Notes under the pieces: generated by a model
Database searches by the model: none
Told to the model about the DNA's origin: nothing
Seen by the model: the letters and a program-made list of their open reading frames with translations, nothing else
Translations under genes and position numbers: made by a program
Part shown: in pieces, positions 43,888 through 52,313 of the stretch
How positions within the stretch are numbered: the stretch's first letter is position 1
How the letters are laid out: each line of letters opens with the position of its first letter
Assembly: GCA_039972875.1 (NCBI GenBank)
Contig: JBDWMA010000042.1
Span: 434,001-498,000, forward strand
Direction: 5' to 3'
DNA length: 64,000 bases
Origin: Pseudoruegeria sp039972875
GTDB taxonomy: Bacteria > Pseudomonadota > Alphaproteobacteria > Rhodobacterales > Rhodobacteraceae

Positions 43888-44358
43888 ATGTCAACTAAAC
43901 TGACAATAGGAGGTCCGTCACCGTCCTATGAGATGGCTGATAGCCGTTCACTCAAGCTTGTTCATTTGACGTCAAATTTTGAACGCCGCACCCAAAAGTG
44001 GTTGGTTGATTTATTACGACAACGTGGGTTTTCAGAACTCACCCCAAGCCAGTTGAGTTTTCTTGGGGCTTTGGATTGCGGACCAAATAACGCCTCTCAG
44101 GTTGCCAAATCTTTGGGGATCACGCGTCAGGCCGTCCACAAAACTTTAAAAGAACTTGAAGCTTATGGATGGTTACAAAGCGAAGCAGATCAGATCCGCA
44201 AAAATCAACGCGTTATTACTTTTACGGACGAAGGCGAACGCATGATGTCAGAAGCCCGTGCTCTCTTTAAGCAATTGGATGAACATTTGTTTGCCCAATG
44301 GAATTCGGAACAGATTGACGCCGTTTTCGCCCTTTTACAGATGCCGCTTTCAGAATAA
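43888..44358 (+). CDS. MarR-family transcriptional regulator
   Basis: A 156-residue winged-helix protein. The HTH is at about residues 68-90 (NASQVAKSLGITRQAVHKTLKEL), followed by the wing (QRVITFTDEGERMM), and both ends are helical as required for the dimer. It is divergent from the membrane-protein gene across a perfect palindrome. The ligand is unknown. It is not closely similar to the MarR of the dehalogenase operon in this window. Confidence 0.9.
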   Translation: MSTKLTIGGPSPSYEMADSRSLKLVHLTSNFERRTQKWLVDLLRQRGFSELTPSQLSFLGALDCGPNNASQVAKSLGITRQAVHKTLKELEAYGWLQSEADQIRKNQRVITFTDEGERMMSEARALFKQLDEHLFAQWNSEQIDAVFALLQMPLSE

Positions 44359-44520
44359 ACAACCCAATTTCGATATCATCAATTGCAAAATTTAAAGTAT
44401 CAATGAACCGTATTTCTTGCGCAAAATTTACAGCGACCTTCTCATTTCTTACAGGCAGAGAAAGACCCCGAATCCAGATTACCTACACTTGATAACCTGA
44501 CGGTAGAATGGCGCTATAAT

Positions 44521-44550
44521 ATCACCCTGCCCCACATGGCACAGGGTGAT
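44521..44550 (-). terminator. Hairpin downstream of the outer-membrane barrel gene
   Basis: ATCACCCTG (44521-44529) and CAGGGTGAT (44542-44550) pair perfectly around a 12-base loop, 18 bases past the stop of the barrel gene. The following minus-strand bases are AT-rich (ATTATAG) but have no full T-tract. Confidence 0.6.
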
Positions 44551-44568
44551 AATTCATAGGAACGGGGA

Positions 44569-45303
44569 TTAGAAACCCGGTATAACTTCCCCAAGGCTGC
44601 GGCCATTGAATGTTGCGCCGCGCCCTTTGCCAAATGCGATTTCGGCACCAATCCCAACAAAAGTTTCGGAACCTGAACCAGACAACAGCCCTGTATCAAC
44701 GTTGGCATATAGACTGCCAACTTCTGCGTACAACAACACATTCTCTGAGGCGCTGTAATCCCCCCGCAAACTGGTTCGCGTTAGCGTCACGTCATCTCCG
44801 CTATCACTCAAATTGACTAGATCTAGGTCCCAACCAATCCCGAAATTGTTATCAAATACGTACCGGCCTAGAATACCAAATTGGGCGACATCCACGCCTT
44901 GTTCTTCACCAAAGCCCAGGTAACCTTCAAAATCGAAACCATCCTGTCCCGTGCCGCCTTCGACACCAAACATGTTAATCCGCTCTCCGTCAAACTCATC
45001 GGAACTGACGTAGGCGCCTAAAGAGGTGAACTCGTTTGTATGGTAAATAGCATGCGCCGCAATGTTCGTTCCTGTGTCATCCAAAATTTCAGAATTGTAA
45101 GCCCCTGCATCAAACTGTACTGAAAAATTCCTATTAACCCCAACCTCGACCGATCCCGTAACCGAGAGCGATGACAAATCTGAAACATCCGGAAACGAAG
45201 TGTATTCTAAATTGATGTTTGAACCGACAATTTCTGCGGATTGCGCGACCGAGGAAATAGAAACGGCCGCGACCGCACTCAAAAGGACTGCTCTAATAGT
45301 CAT
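44569..45303 (-). CDS. Outer-membrane beta-barrel protein (small porin-like)
   Basis: A 244-residue protein with a signal peptide (about 1-23, ending SVAQSA). The rest is a series of alternating polar/hydrophobic strands with Asp/Gly-rich turns, for example VTGSVEVGVNRNFSVQFDAGAY, FTSLGAYVSSDEF and NVLLYAEVGSLYANV, as expected for an 8-10-strand outer-membrane barrel. The C-terminus ends in Phe, a typical assembly signal. No specific family is recognised; in Rhodobacterales similar proteins are called porin-like or hypothetical outer-membrane proteins. Confidence 0.75.
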   Translation of the reverse strand: MTIRAVLLSAVAAVSISSVAQSAEIVGSNINLEYTSFPDVSDLSSLSVTGSVEVGVNRNFSVQFDAGAYNSEILDDTGTNIAAHAIYHTNEFTSLGAYVSSDEFDGERINMFGVEGGTGQDGFDFEGYLGFGEEQGVDVAQFGILGRYVFDNNFGIGWDLDLVNLSDSGDDVTLTRTSLRGDYSASENVLLYAEVGSLYANVDTGLLSGSGSETFVGIGAEIAFGKGRGATFNGRSLGEVIPGF

Positions 45304-45881
45304 AATCGTCTTTCATTTTTTTAACCTTAGGACGGTTGATCCGGCCCCAAATTTCATGTCGGACGTTTTCTAGGGCGCTTCTTTATCGCTCTAGAGACAA
45401 TCGTCTGCACACATCCGAGAAACTGATTTTTTACACAAGATTCAAGGCGAGACCGTAGGAAATACAATCTTGACGTGCTTTGTGCCATAATTGAAACAAC
45501 TTAAAGATCCGCACAAATAGCGCCATCTTGTTCAGGCAGGCTGACATCAATCAAAAAGTTCCAACCATGGTCTCCTTTTGTCTTTTACACATCGATCACA
45601 ACGCCTTCTGACGACAAATTAAACGCTTATCACATAAGATCTTTTGGGTTCAGTGGGAGCACCTTGAACCTCCCCCATTCTTGGTTTTTGTCTTAGAAAG
45701 ACCATGTATCCAGATATAACGCCGTGTGGCGCTATTCGTGTGATTCAGCGTGTTTTTCAATCACTTTGCGGGTGGCGTAGTCTTCTTGCAAAATTACACC
45801 CTTTTCCGTCTCATCATCCAGTTGCATTATCCGCCCGACACAGGAAAACTATCTCCTATAATGCATTACATGGATACGCGG
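45304..45881. other. Intergenic region before glutaryl-CoA dehydrogenase, no supported gene
   Basis: A 578-base AT-rich stretch between the barrel gene (-) and the acyl-CoA dehydrogenase (+). It presumably contains both promoters. A 31-codon minus-strand frame (45827-45732, MQLDDETEKGV...) looks protein-like but has no close ribosome-binding site, so I do not call it. The longer plus-strand frame that extends the dehydrogenase upstream has no family match before residue 45. No RNA gene, repeat or clear operator is seen. Confidence 0.6.
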
Positions 45882-47096
45882 ATGTCACAGAAACTTTCCC
45901 CGAAAGATCGGCCAGACCTCTCTTCATTTTCTTGGCGGGACCCTCTGATGCTCGACAGTAGCCTTTCTGACGATGAGCGCCTCATGGCGGACTCTGCTCG
46001 CAAGTTTGCGCAATCCACGCTTCAACCAATCGTAACCAAGGCCTATGCCAAAGAGGCCTCTGATCCGGGTCTATTTCAAGACATGGGAGCAATGGGGCTG
46101 CTAGGTGTCACCATTCCCGAGACATATGGAGGGCTTGGTGCTGGTTATGTCAGTTATGGCTTGGTCGCCCGTGAAATAGAACGTGTCGACAGCGGATATC
46201 GATCCATGATGAGCGTGCAATCCTCACTCGTGATGTATCCGATCTATGCCTATGGCAGTGAGATGCAACGTGAGAAATACCTGCCGAAGTTGGCCAGTGG
46301 TGAATGGATTGGCTGTTTTGGCCTGACCGAGCCTGATGCCGGAAGCGATCCCGGAGGCATGAAAACCCGCGCGACCAAGACGCCTACCGGGTATACTTTG
46401 ACGGGGTCAAAGATGTGGATTTCAAATAGTCCCTTTGCGGATGTTTTTGTGGTTTGGGCCAAATCTGATGCCCACGACGGTAAAATTCGCGGGTTCATCC
46501 TTGAAAAAGGAATGCCGGGCCTAAGCGCACCAAAGATTGAGGGCAAACTGTCATTACGTGCCTCTGTCACCGGAGAGATCGTCATGAATGACGTTCAAGT
46601 CGGAGAGGATGCTTTGTTACCTAATGTTGAAGGACTCAAAGGACCCTTCGGTTGCCTAAATCGCGCCCGTTACGGCATTGCCTGGGGCGTACTGGGGGCC
46701 GCAGAATTTTGTTGGCACGCCAGCCGTCAATACGGTCTAGATCGCAAACAATTTGGGAAGCCACTCGCCCAAACACAGATATTTCAGCTAAAACTGGCCA
46801 ATATGCAGACAGAAATCTCACTGGGTTTGCATGCAGCTTTGCAAGTTGGCCGTCTTATGGATAAAGCAAGCGCTGCCCCTGAAATGATCAGCCTCATCAA
46901 ACGCAACAATTGCGGCAAAGCGCTTGAGATCGCTCGCCATGCCCGTGACATGCATGGCGGCAACGGGATTTCAGAAGAGTTTCAGGTCATGCGCCACATG
47001 ATCAATCTGGAAACAGTCAACACCTATGAAGGCACACACGATGTTCATGCGCTCATCTTAGGCCGTGCACAAACCGGTCTTCAGGCCTTTTTCTAG
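45882..47096 (+). CDS. gcdH: Glutaryl-CoA dehydrogenase
   Basis: The ATG at 45882 gives 404 residues beginning MSQKLSPKDRPDLSSF, which matches family N-termini; an ATG 12 bases earlier is also possible. It is a full-length acyl-CoA dehydrogenase: FGLTEPDAGSDPGG (FAD/substrate loop), WISNSPFADVFVVWAK (a GCDH-type segment), RYGIAWGVLGAAEFCWHAS, and the catalytic base Glu in NTYEGTHDVH near the C-terminus. It oxidises and decarboxylates glutaryl-CoA to crotonyl-CoA in lysine/tryptophan breakdown, passing electrons to ETF. The E1 gene follows after 9 bases, so the two form an operon. Confidence 0.92.
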   Translation: MSQKLSPKDRPDLSSFSWRDPLMLDSSLSDDERLMADSARKFAQSTLQPIVTKAYAKEASDPGLFQDMGAMGLLGVTIPETYGGLGAGYVSYGLVAREIERVDSGYRSMMSVQSSLVMYPIYAYGSEMQREKYLPKLASGEWIGCFGLTEPDAGSDPGGMKTRATKTPTGYTLTGSKMWISNSPFADVFVVWAKSDAHDGKIRGFILEKGMPGLSAPKIEGKLSLRASVTGEIVMNDVQVGEDALLPNVEGLKGPFGCLNRARYGIAWGVLGAAEFCWHASRQYGLDRKQFGKPLAQTQIFQLKLANMQTEISLGLHAALQVGRLMDKASAAPEMISLIKRNNCGKALEIARHARDMHGGNGISEEFQVMRHMINLETVNTYEGTHDVHALILGRAQTGLQAFF

Positions 47097-47105
47097 GAGC
47101 GTCCA

Positions 47106-49280
47106 ATGGACCGCGCTGCCATCCTACATGAGAACTTTTTAGAACGGACCCGGACAGGTATACTCCCCAAAGGGGGGAGCAACGCCACATTACCACCTAA
47201 TGATCTGCTTCGTCTATTTCAGGCGCAATGCCTATCGCGCCAATTGGATCGTATCAGCCGAACCTTGCAAAAATCCGGCCACGGTTTTTATACGATCGGC
47301 TCTTCCGGCCATGAAGGAATGGCAGCGGTTGCGGATGCCTTACGACCAACAGATATGGCATTTCTACACTATCGCGACGCAGCCTTTCAGATCGCCCGTG
47401 CAGCACAGGTCCCTGACCAATCACCTGCCAAGGACATCCTACTCAGTTTTGTGGCCTCTTCAGAGGACCCCATGTCCGGTGGTCGCCATAAAGTTTTGGG
47501 ATCTGCGGCATTGAATATACCGCCCCAGACATCAACCATCGCAAGCCACCTGCCCAAAGCTGTCGGGGCCGCCTATTCCATCGGACTATCGCGGCGAAAT
47601 CGAGCTGAACACGCCAAAATGCCCGATGATGCCATAGTTGCCTGTTGCTTTGGCGATGCATCGGCCAATCATTCAACCGCACAAGGGGCAATTAACACGG
47701 CCTGTTGGGGCAGTTATCAATCCTCTCCACTGCCTTTGTTGTTTGTCTGCGAAGACAACGGCATTGGCATATCAACCCTAACGCCCGCAGGCTGGATAGC
47801 GGCGAGTTTCACCCATCGGCCTGGGTTGAAATATTTCAGCGCGGACGGTTTGGATCTGGCCGACACCCACCGTGCTGCTACGGCCGCCGCGGCATATGTC
47901 CGTCATCATCGAAAACCAGCATTCCTCCATCTGCGAATGGTTCGACTGACGGGCCACGCCGGATCAGATGTAGAATCCACGTATCGAGACAAGGCTCAGA
48001 TAGAGGCCGATGAGGCCAATGATCCGTTGCTACATTCTGTGTGCCTCCTTCGGGATGCGGGTGCCTGCACACCACGAGACGCCGCCAAGTTATATCAAGA
48101 GATCGGCCTCGACTGCGAAAAAATTGCCGAACAGGTCATCACGCGTCCACAACTCCAAACTGCCAATGATGTCGCGGCCAGCTTGATCCCCCCATACCGA
48201 AAAAACAACGTTACTCATCCCCCTTCGGATGAGGCCCGCGCAACTGTGTTTGGCAACGATTTAAAGGCTATGAACACCCCCCAACATATGAGCCGTCTCA
48301 TCAGTTGGGCCCTTACTGATCTGATGTTGCAATTCAATGACATCATCGTCACAGGCGAGGATGTGGGCCGAAAAGGGGGTGTCTATGGGGCGACGCAAAA
48401 ACTGCAGTCTCGGTTTGGCCGCGACCGGGTTATTGACACACTCCTGGACGAACAATCTATCCTTGGCCTAGCGATTGGCCTTGGTCATAACGGATTCATC
48501 CCCATGCCGGAAATCCAGTTCCTTGCATACCTTCACAATGCCGAGGATCAACTCCGTGGAGAAGCCGCCACGCTGAGCTTTTTTTCCAATGGCCAATTCA
48601 CCAATCCAATGGTGCTGCGCATTGCTGGTTTAGGGTATCAAAAGGGTTTTGGTGGGCATTTCCACAATGACAACTCGCTGGCAGTTCTTCGCGATATTCC
48701 GGGTATCATCATTGCCTGCCCGTCACGCGGGGATGACGCCGTTATGATGCTTCGCGAGGCCGTTCGATTGGCCCGAGATGAACAAAGGGTGGTGGTCTTC
48801 ATTGAGCCCATCGCGCTTTATCCGATGCGCGATCTCCATGAAATTGGCGATAAAGGCTGGATGTGTTCATACCCGTCGCCCCAGAAAAAAATCGCCGTCG
48901 GAAAGGTCGGAATAACAGGCACAGGCACAGATCTGGCCATTGTCACATATGGCAACGGACACCATCTGTCTTTGCAAGCCGCAAAATCCCTAACCAAACA
49001 AGGGATCAACACACGCGTGATTGACATGCGGTGGCTAGCCCCCCTTCCGACGGACGCGCTTTTACAAGCCACACAGGCCTGCAAATCAGTTTTAATTGTG
49101 GACGAATGTCGCAGTACTGGAAGCCAGTCAGAGGCATTATTGGCCCTTTTTTACGAGGCCCAGCGTACATCGCTTGCCCGCGTCACCGCAGAGGATTGTT
49201 TTATCGCAACGGGTCCTGCTTATGCGTCGACCCTTCCATCCGTTAAAGGGATTGTTGCAGCGGCACAGGCCCTAATTTAA
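47106..49280 (+). CDS. Fused E1 alpha-beta subunit of a 2-oxoacid dehydrogenase complex
   Basis: A 724-residue thiamine-diphosphate enzyme in which the alpha and beta subunits of branched-chain-type E1 are joined. The alpha half (about 1-345) has the ThDP motif from FGDASANHSTAQGAINTA to CEDNGIGIST, where the leading GDG is GDA. The beta half (about 390-724) carries TGEDVGRKGGVYG, LLDEQSILGLAIGLGHNG and IDMRWLAPLPTDALL. It decarboxylates a 2-oxoacid and acylates the lipoyl group of E2. No E2 or E3 genes are here. Being coupled to glutaryl-CoA dehydrogenase, its likely substrate is 2-oxoadipate, giving glutaryl-CoA (inference). A branched-chain substrate is the alternative. Confidence 0.85.
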   Translation: MDRAAILHENFLERTRTGILPKGGSNATLPPNDLLRLFQAQCLSRQLDRISRTLQKSGHGFYTIGSSGHEGMAAVADALRPTDMAFLHYRDAAFQIARAAQVPDQSPAKDILLSFVASSEDPMSGGRHKVLGSAALNIPPQTSTIASHLPKAVGAAYSIGLSRRNRAEHAKMPDDAIVACCFGDASANHSTAQGAINTACWGSYQSSPLPLLFVCEDNGIGISTLTPAGWIAASFTHRPGLKYFSADGLDLADTHRAATAAAAYVRHHRKPAFLHLRMVRLTGHAGSDVESTYRDKAQIEADEANDPLLHSVCLLRDAGACTPRDAAKLYQEIGLDCEKIAEQVITRPQLQTANDVAASLIPPYRKNNVTHPPSDEARATVFGNDLKAMNTPQHMSRLISWALTDLMLQFNDIIVTGEDVGRKGGVYGATQKLQSRFGRDRVIDTLLDEQSILGLAIGLGHNGFIPMPEIQFLAYLHNAEDQLRGEAATLSFFSNGQFTNPMVLRIAGLGYQKGFGGHFHNDNSLAVLRDIPGIIIACPSRGDDAVMMLREAVRLARDEQRVVVFIEPIALYPMRDLHEIGDKGWMCSYPSPQKKIAVGKVGITGTGTDLAIVTYGNGHHLSLQAAKSLTKQGINTRVIDMRWLAPLPTDALLQATQACKSVLIVDECRSTGSQSEALLALFYEAQRTSLARVTAEDCFIATGPAYASTLPSVKGIVAAAQALI

Positions 49281-49297
49281 TCGTGCAACAAATAGAA

Positions 49298-49323
49298 AAC
49301 CCAGCCCCTTGGTGGGCTGGGTT
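49298..49323 (-). terminator. Terminator of the 12-gene sugar cluster (also faces the E1 gene)
   Basis: AACCCAGCCC (49298-49307) and GGGCTGGGTT (49314-49323) form a perfect 10-bp stem with a 6-base loop. On the minus strand it is followed by TTCTATTTG, a T-rich tract, so it mainly terminates the minus-strand operon; it also lies 17 bases after the E1 stop on the plus strand. Confidence 0.85.
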
Positions 49324-49338
49324 CGACATATTGATCAT

Positions 49339-50451
49339 CTACACCGGGGCACGTTCCAGCGTTTTATACAGATCTTCATAAATCGCGTCGCGGTTCAGAT
49401 CGAATGCCTCAAGCATAAGGTGCCGATTGGGATCGGTTTCCCAAAACAACTCGTCATTCAATTTGGGGGATGTCGTCATATGCGTTGAAACGTAATCATC
49501 CGCAAACAACCAAGCCACATTAATGATATCCCAAATCACCCAAGTTTTGGTTTCCTGCCCGGTAATCGCGAACATCTCATGCAGCGGATTATGGGTATAG
49601 AGATGCCATAAATAGTCCCCAATCGCTCCTTTTGGTTTGATAAATTGCTCCATCTCGGGATACGAAATCTTTAGCTGCGCCCCCACGTGATAGCCCGGCA
49701 AATAGACATGGGGGACACCGCATTCAAAAAGCAATTGCGAGGCAAGACGGTCCTGCACAAGATTCAAGGACGGCGCGTTGCAAAACGGCGCGTAGCTTGG
49801 AAAGGATGCCGTCCACACCACAACAATATTGTCGATAATATCCGGAGCGATCAACAAAGCAGACGCGATATTCGTCAACGCCCCCATCGCCAAAATATAG
49901 ACGGGCCCTTCGTCGCGTTTGCGTGCTTGTTCAATGATGAAGCGCGTGGACTCCGATTCAATCGGCGTCTCTAAATCAACCAGATACCCCGGCGCACCAC
50001 GAAACACTTTGCCCTCAGACGGCACGCCGCATTTATCATAAATCGTCAAGATCTCTTGATAGGACAGCTCTACCCCCTCTTCAGGGGTAACAAATTTCAC
50101 GTCCTCGGCCAGCAATCCCGCGTCCAATATCCGCTGAGGCCAGCCCCCTAGCCCGCCCATAAATTTTTCTTCTACTTCGTTTTTAGGCCCGCCATTCCTA
50201 ATGATTTCAACGGATTTAATCAAACCATCCCGATGGTGTTGAAACGAAAACGGCACTGCAGTGACGCCTTCCAAATTCAACCGTTCTGGCGACAACAAAG
50301 CCCATGCCAGCGCATATTGATCGTCGATTTCATTGGCGGTGTCCGTGTCGATGATCACACGAGCATCTTTTCCCGGCCGGGTTAGACGGCTGCGCATCAA
50401 TTCTGCATCAAGAACAGGGAAACGCGCGGCAATTTCAGAGAGTGACGTCAT
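49339..50451 (-). CDS. Nucleoside hydrolase-like protein
   Basis: A 370-residue protein of the inosine/uridine-preferring nucleoside hydrolase fold. The N-terminal metal motif reads D35-T-D37-T-A-N-E-I-D43-D44, a variant of the canonical DTDxGxDD with two extra residues between the Asp pairs. The middle ILAMGALTNIASAL is typical, and a C-terminal Asp in VIWDIINVAWLF fits the fourth metal ligand. Such enzymes cleave N-glycosidic bonds of nucleosides with a calcium ion. It is the last gene of the sugar importer operon, 9 bases after the permease gene, suggesting that the transported compound is a ribosyl or other glycosyl derivative; this is an inference. Confidence 0.8.
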   Translation of the reverse strand: MTSLSEIAARFPVLDAELMRSRLTRPGKDARVIIDTDTANEIDDQYALAWALLSPERLNLEGVTAVPFSFQHHRDGLIKSVEIIRNGGPKNEVEEKFMGGLGGWPQRILDAGLLAEDVKFVTPEEGVELSYQEILTIYDKCGVPSEGKVFRGAPGYLVDLETPIESESTRFIIEQARKRDEGPVYILAMGALTNIASALLIAPDIIDNIVVVWTASFPSYAPFCNAPSLNLVQDRLASQLLFECGVPHVYLPGYHVGAQLKISYPEMEQFIKPKGAIGDYLWHLYTHNPLHEMFAITGQETKTWVIWDIINVAWLFADDYVSTHMTTSPKLNDELFWETDPNRHLMLEAFDLNRDAIYEDLYKTLERAPV

Positions 50452-50460
50452 GGTTATTCC

Positions 50461-51324
50461 TCAATTTCCGAAGCCTTTTCCAAAGGCCTCTTCTTTTATG
50501 AACCGTTCCGTGATCAGCAGCAGAATGATACCCGGTATGGTAACGACCAGCGTTATCCCCGCCGCAGATGCATCCAGCGTACCCCCCGCAATTTTTGAAA
50601 ACAGCAGGGTCGGAAGGGTAATAATTTTGCCCTGCCCCATAAAGAAGGTCAGCAAGAAGATGTTAGTGGACACCAAAAAGGTAAATAGCGCCCCAGCCAC
50701 AACACCCGGCAATAGCATTGGCAAGGTGACCAACCACATGACCTGCCAGCGAGACGCGCCAAGGATCATGGCTTGTTCTTCGAAATCACGACCCAGCCCT
50801 TGGTACACGGCCGTCAACATTCGGATCATATAGGGAATGGTCGGGATCAGATGCACAATGATAATCCCCAGATAACTGCCCGCTAGCCCTAGTCTGATAA
50901 AGATCATCAGTAATGCGATGCCAATGGCAGCTTCGGGCACGATCAAAGGCATCGATAGGAAAAACTCAAATGCGGCTTTGCCCCGGAATTTTTCCCGCGC
51001 CAATACCCGAGCGGCCGGCAAGCAAATGGCCAGACAGATGACGGTGACAACGGTGCCAATAAACACCGTGTTGATCGTCGCCTCCCATACCCGGCTATAG
51101 GGGGACAGCACATAATCCCAAGCAAGCGGCAGCAAAGATTTTTCACGTTGCTCAAGCCACCACGTGCTGGGCAGCATATCCGGCCACGCCCACCGAAAGG
51201 CAAAGCTCTGAATAATCAGCGGAATAAAGGGACCCAAGATGAACCCGGCGATCAGCAATAGGTAGATCTTTTGAAACGTCGAAAGCTGGGTATTCAGCGC
51301 TGTTTTAATTTGACGACCCGCCAT
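50461..51324 (-). CDS. ABC importer permease (second)
   Basis: The ATG at 51324 follows the upstream permease stop by one base and gives 287 residues; the longer frame lies inside that permease gene. Six membrane spans and the EAA loop (FEEQAMILGASRWQVMWLVTLPMLLPGV, about 185-212) identify an MalFG/PotBC-type permease. It forms the channel with the preceding permease, driven by the ATPase at 53696-54748. Confidence 0.9.
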   Translation of the reverse strand: MAGRQIKTALNTQLSTFQKIYLLLIAGFILGPFIPLIIQSFAFRWAWPDMLPSTWWLEQREKSLLPLAWDYVLSPYSRVWEATINTVFIGTVVTVICLAICLPAARVLAREKFRGKAAFEFFLSMPLIVPEAAIGIALLMIFIRLGLAGSYLGIIIVHLIPTIPYMIRMLTAVYQGLGRDFEEQAMILGASRWQVMWLVTLPMLLPGVVAGALFTFLVSTNIFLLTFFMGQGKIITLPTLLFSKIAGGTLDASAAGITLVVTIPGIILLLITERFIKEEAFGKGFGN

Positions 51325-51325
51325 A

Positions 51326-52234
51326 TTAATGTCTCCCGATCCGACGTTCATACCGACGGTAGAACGCGAGGTAGGTGTAAAGAATGGTACTGGCAATCAC
51401 GGCGATAGACACAACCGTTGCCATGCCCTTTAGCTGCAACGTGTAATCTGCATCGTTAAAATACCGCCAAGCGACCACTGGCAGGGTATCAGGAAACCCA
51501 CCTCCAAGAATGAATGGGGCCTCAAATGCACCAATATTAAAGGCGAAAATGATCAACGTTGAGGAGACAATCCCCGGAAGGATTTGCGGAAGGGTCACTT
51601 GAAAAAAGATCTGCCATTTGTTGGCTCCTAAAATCGCGGCAGCCTCTTCTGTTTCACGGCCCACGCCCAGCAAGACCGCGTAAAGGGTCAAGGTCACAAA
51701 AGGAGTTTGCTTCCAAACATAGACCGCAATAATCCCCCAACCGTAATGGGTCTTTAGGATTTGGGGAAATTCTGAAGGATCACCAATCAGGCCAACGAAC
51801 GCAAACACTCTCGATAGCATGCCCCCGTTTCCCAACATGATCACCGCCAATGCGATACCGACCGTATAAGGGATCATCAGAGGCAGTTTATAGAGGTATT
51901 TATACAGAGATTTCCCGGGGAACACTCGGACCAAAGCCAGCGCAAGGACAATCCCCATCGCCAACGCAATTCCTGTGGAAACAATCGCATAGTATAGCGT
52001 TAATCCAAGCGACTTCCAAAACGAGATATCGCCCCATAGAGCGCCAAAATAGCTAAAATCCGGAAATGTATTAACGCCAAACCAAGGGGCAAACCCAAGG
52101 GATTGCATCACAGCAAGGACCAATGCCCCGCCGAACAACACGCTCAGGACAAGGAGAACTGGCATCAACTGGGCCCACATCCAGATCCGTTCTTTCCGGT
52201 GGCGGGCGAGTTCCGATGTTTTCGGAGTAGGCAT
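51326..52234 (-). CDS. ABC importer permease (first)
   Basis: The ATG at 52234 has AGAAGGA upstream and gives 302 residues; an ATG 27 bases earlier is less supported. It has about six membrane spans, with the EAA loop TEEAAAILGANKWQIFFQVTLPQILPGI. The N-terminus is basic (TSELARHRKERIW). It is the partner of the permease encoded directly downstream. Confidence 0.9.
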   Translation of the reverse strand: MPTPKTSELARHRKERIWMWAQLMPVLLVLSVLFGGALVLAVMQSLGFAPWFGVNTFPDFSYFGALWGDISFWKSLGLTLYYAIVSTGIALAMGIVLALALVRVFPGKSLYKYLYKLPLMIPYTVGIALAVIMLGNGGMLSRVFAFVGLIGDPSEFPQILKTHYGWGIIAVYVWKQTPFVTLTLYAVLLGVGRETEEAAAILGANKWQIFFQVTLPQILPGIVSSTLIIFAFNIGAFEAPFILGGGFPDTLPVVAWRYFNDADYTLQLKGMATVVSIAVIASTILYTYLAFYRRYERRIGRH

Positions 52235-52313
52235 ACGACGTCCTTCTGAGCGGGAAACCATCAGGACCCCGGGCCGAACCGGAGTCCTGAATTATCAGGT
52301 CACAATAGGGAGG

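Noticed and set aside
45732..45827. 31-codon minus-strand frame (MQLDDETEKGV...) upstream of glutaryl-CoA dehydrogenase
   Set aside because: It looks protein-like and charged but has no near ribosome-binding site, overlaps the likely promoter and matches no family I know.
44359..45881. CRISPR, riboswitch or RNA gene in the intergenic regions
   Set aside because: No regularly spaced repeats, no recognised riboswitch core and no tRNA or rRNA sequence were seen here or elsewhere in the window.
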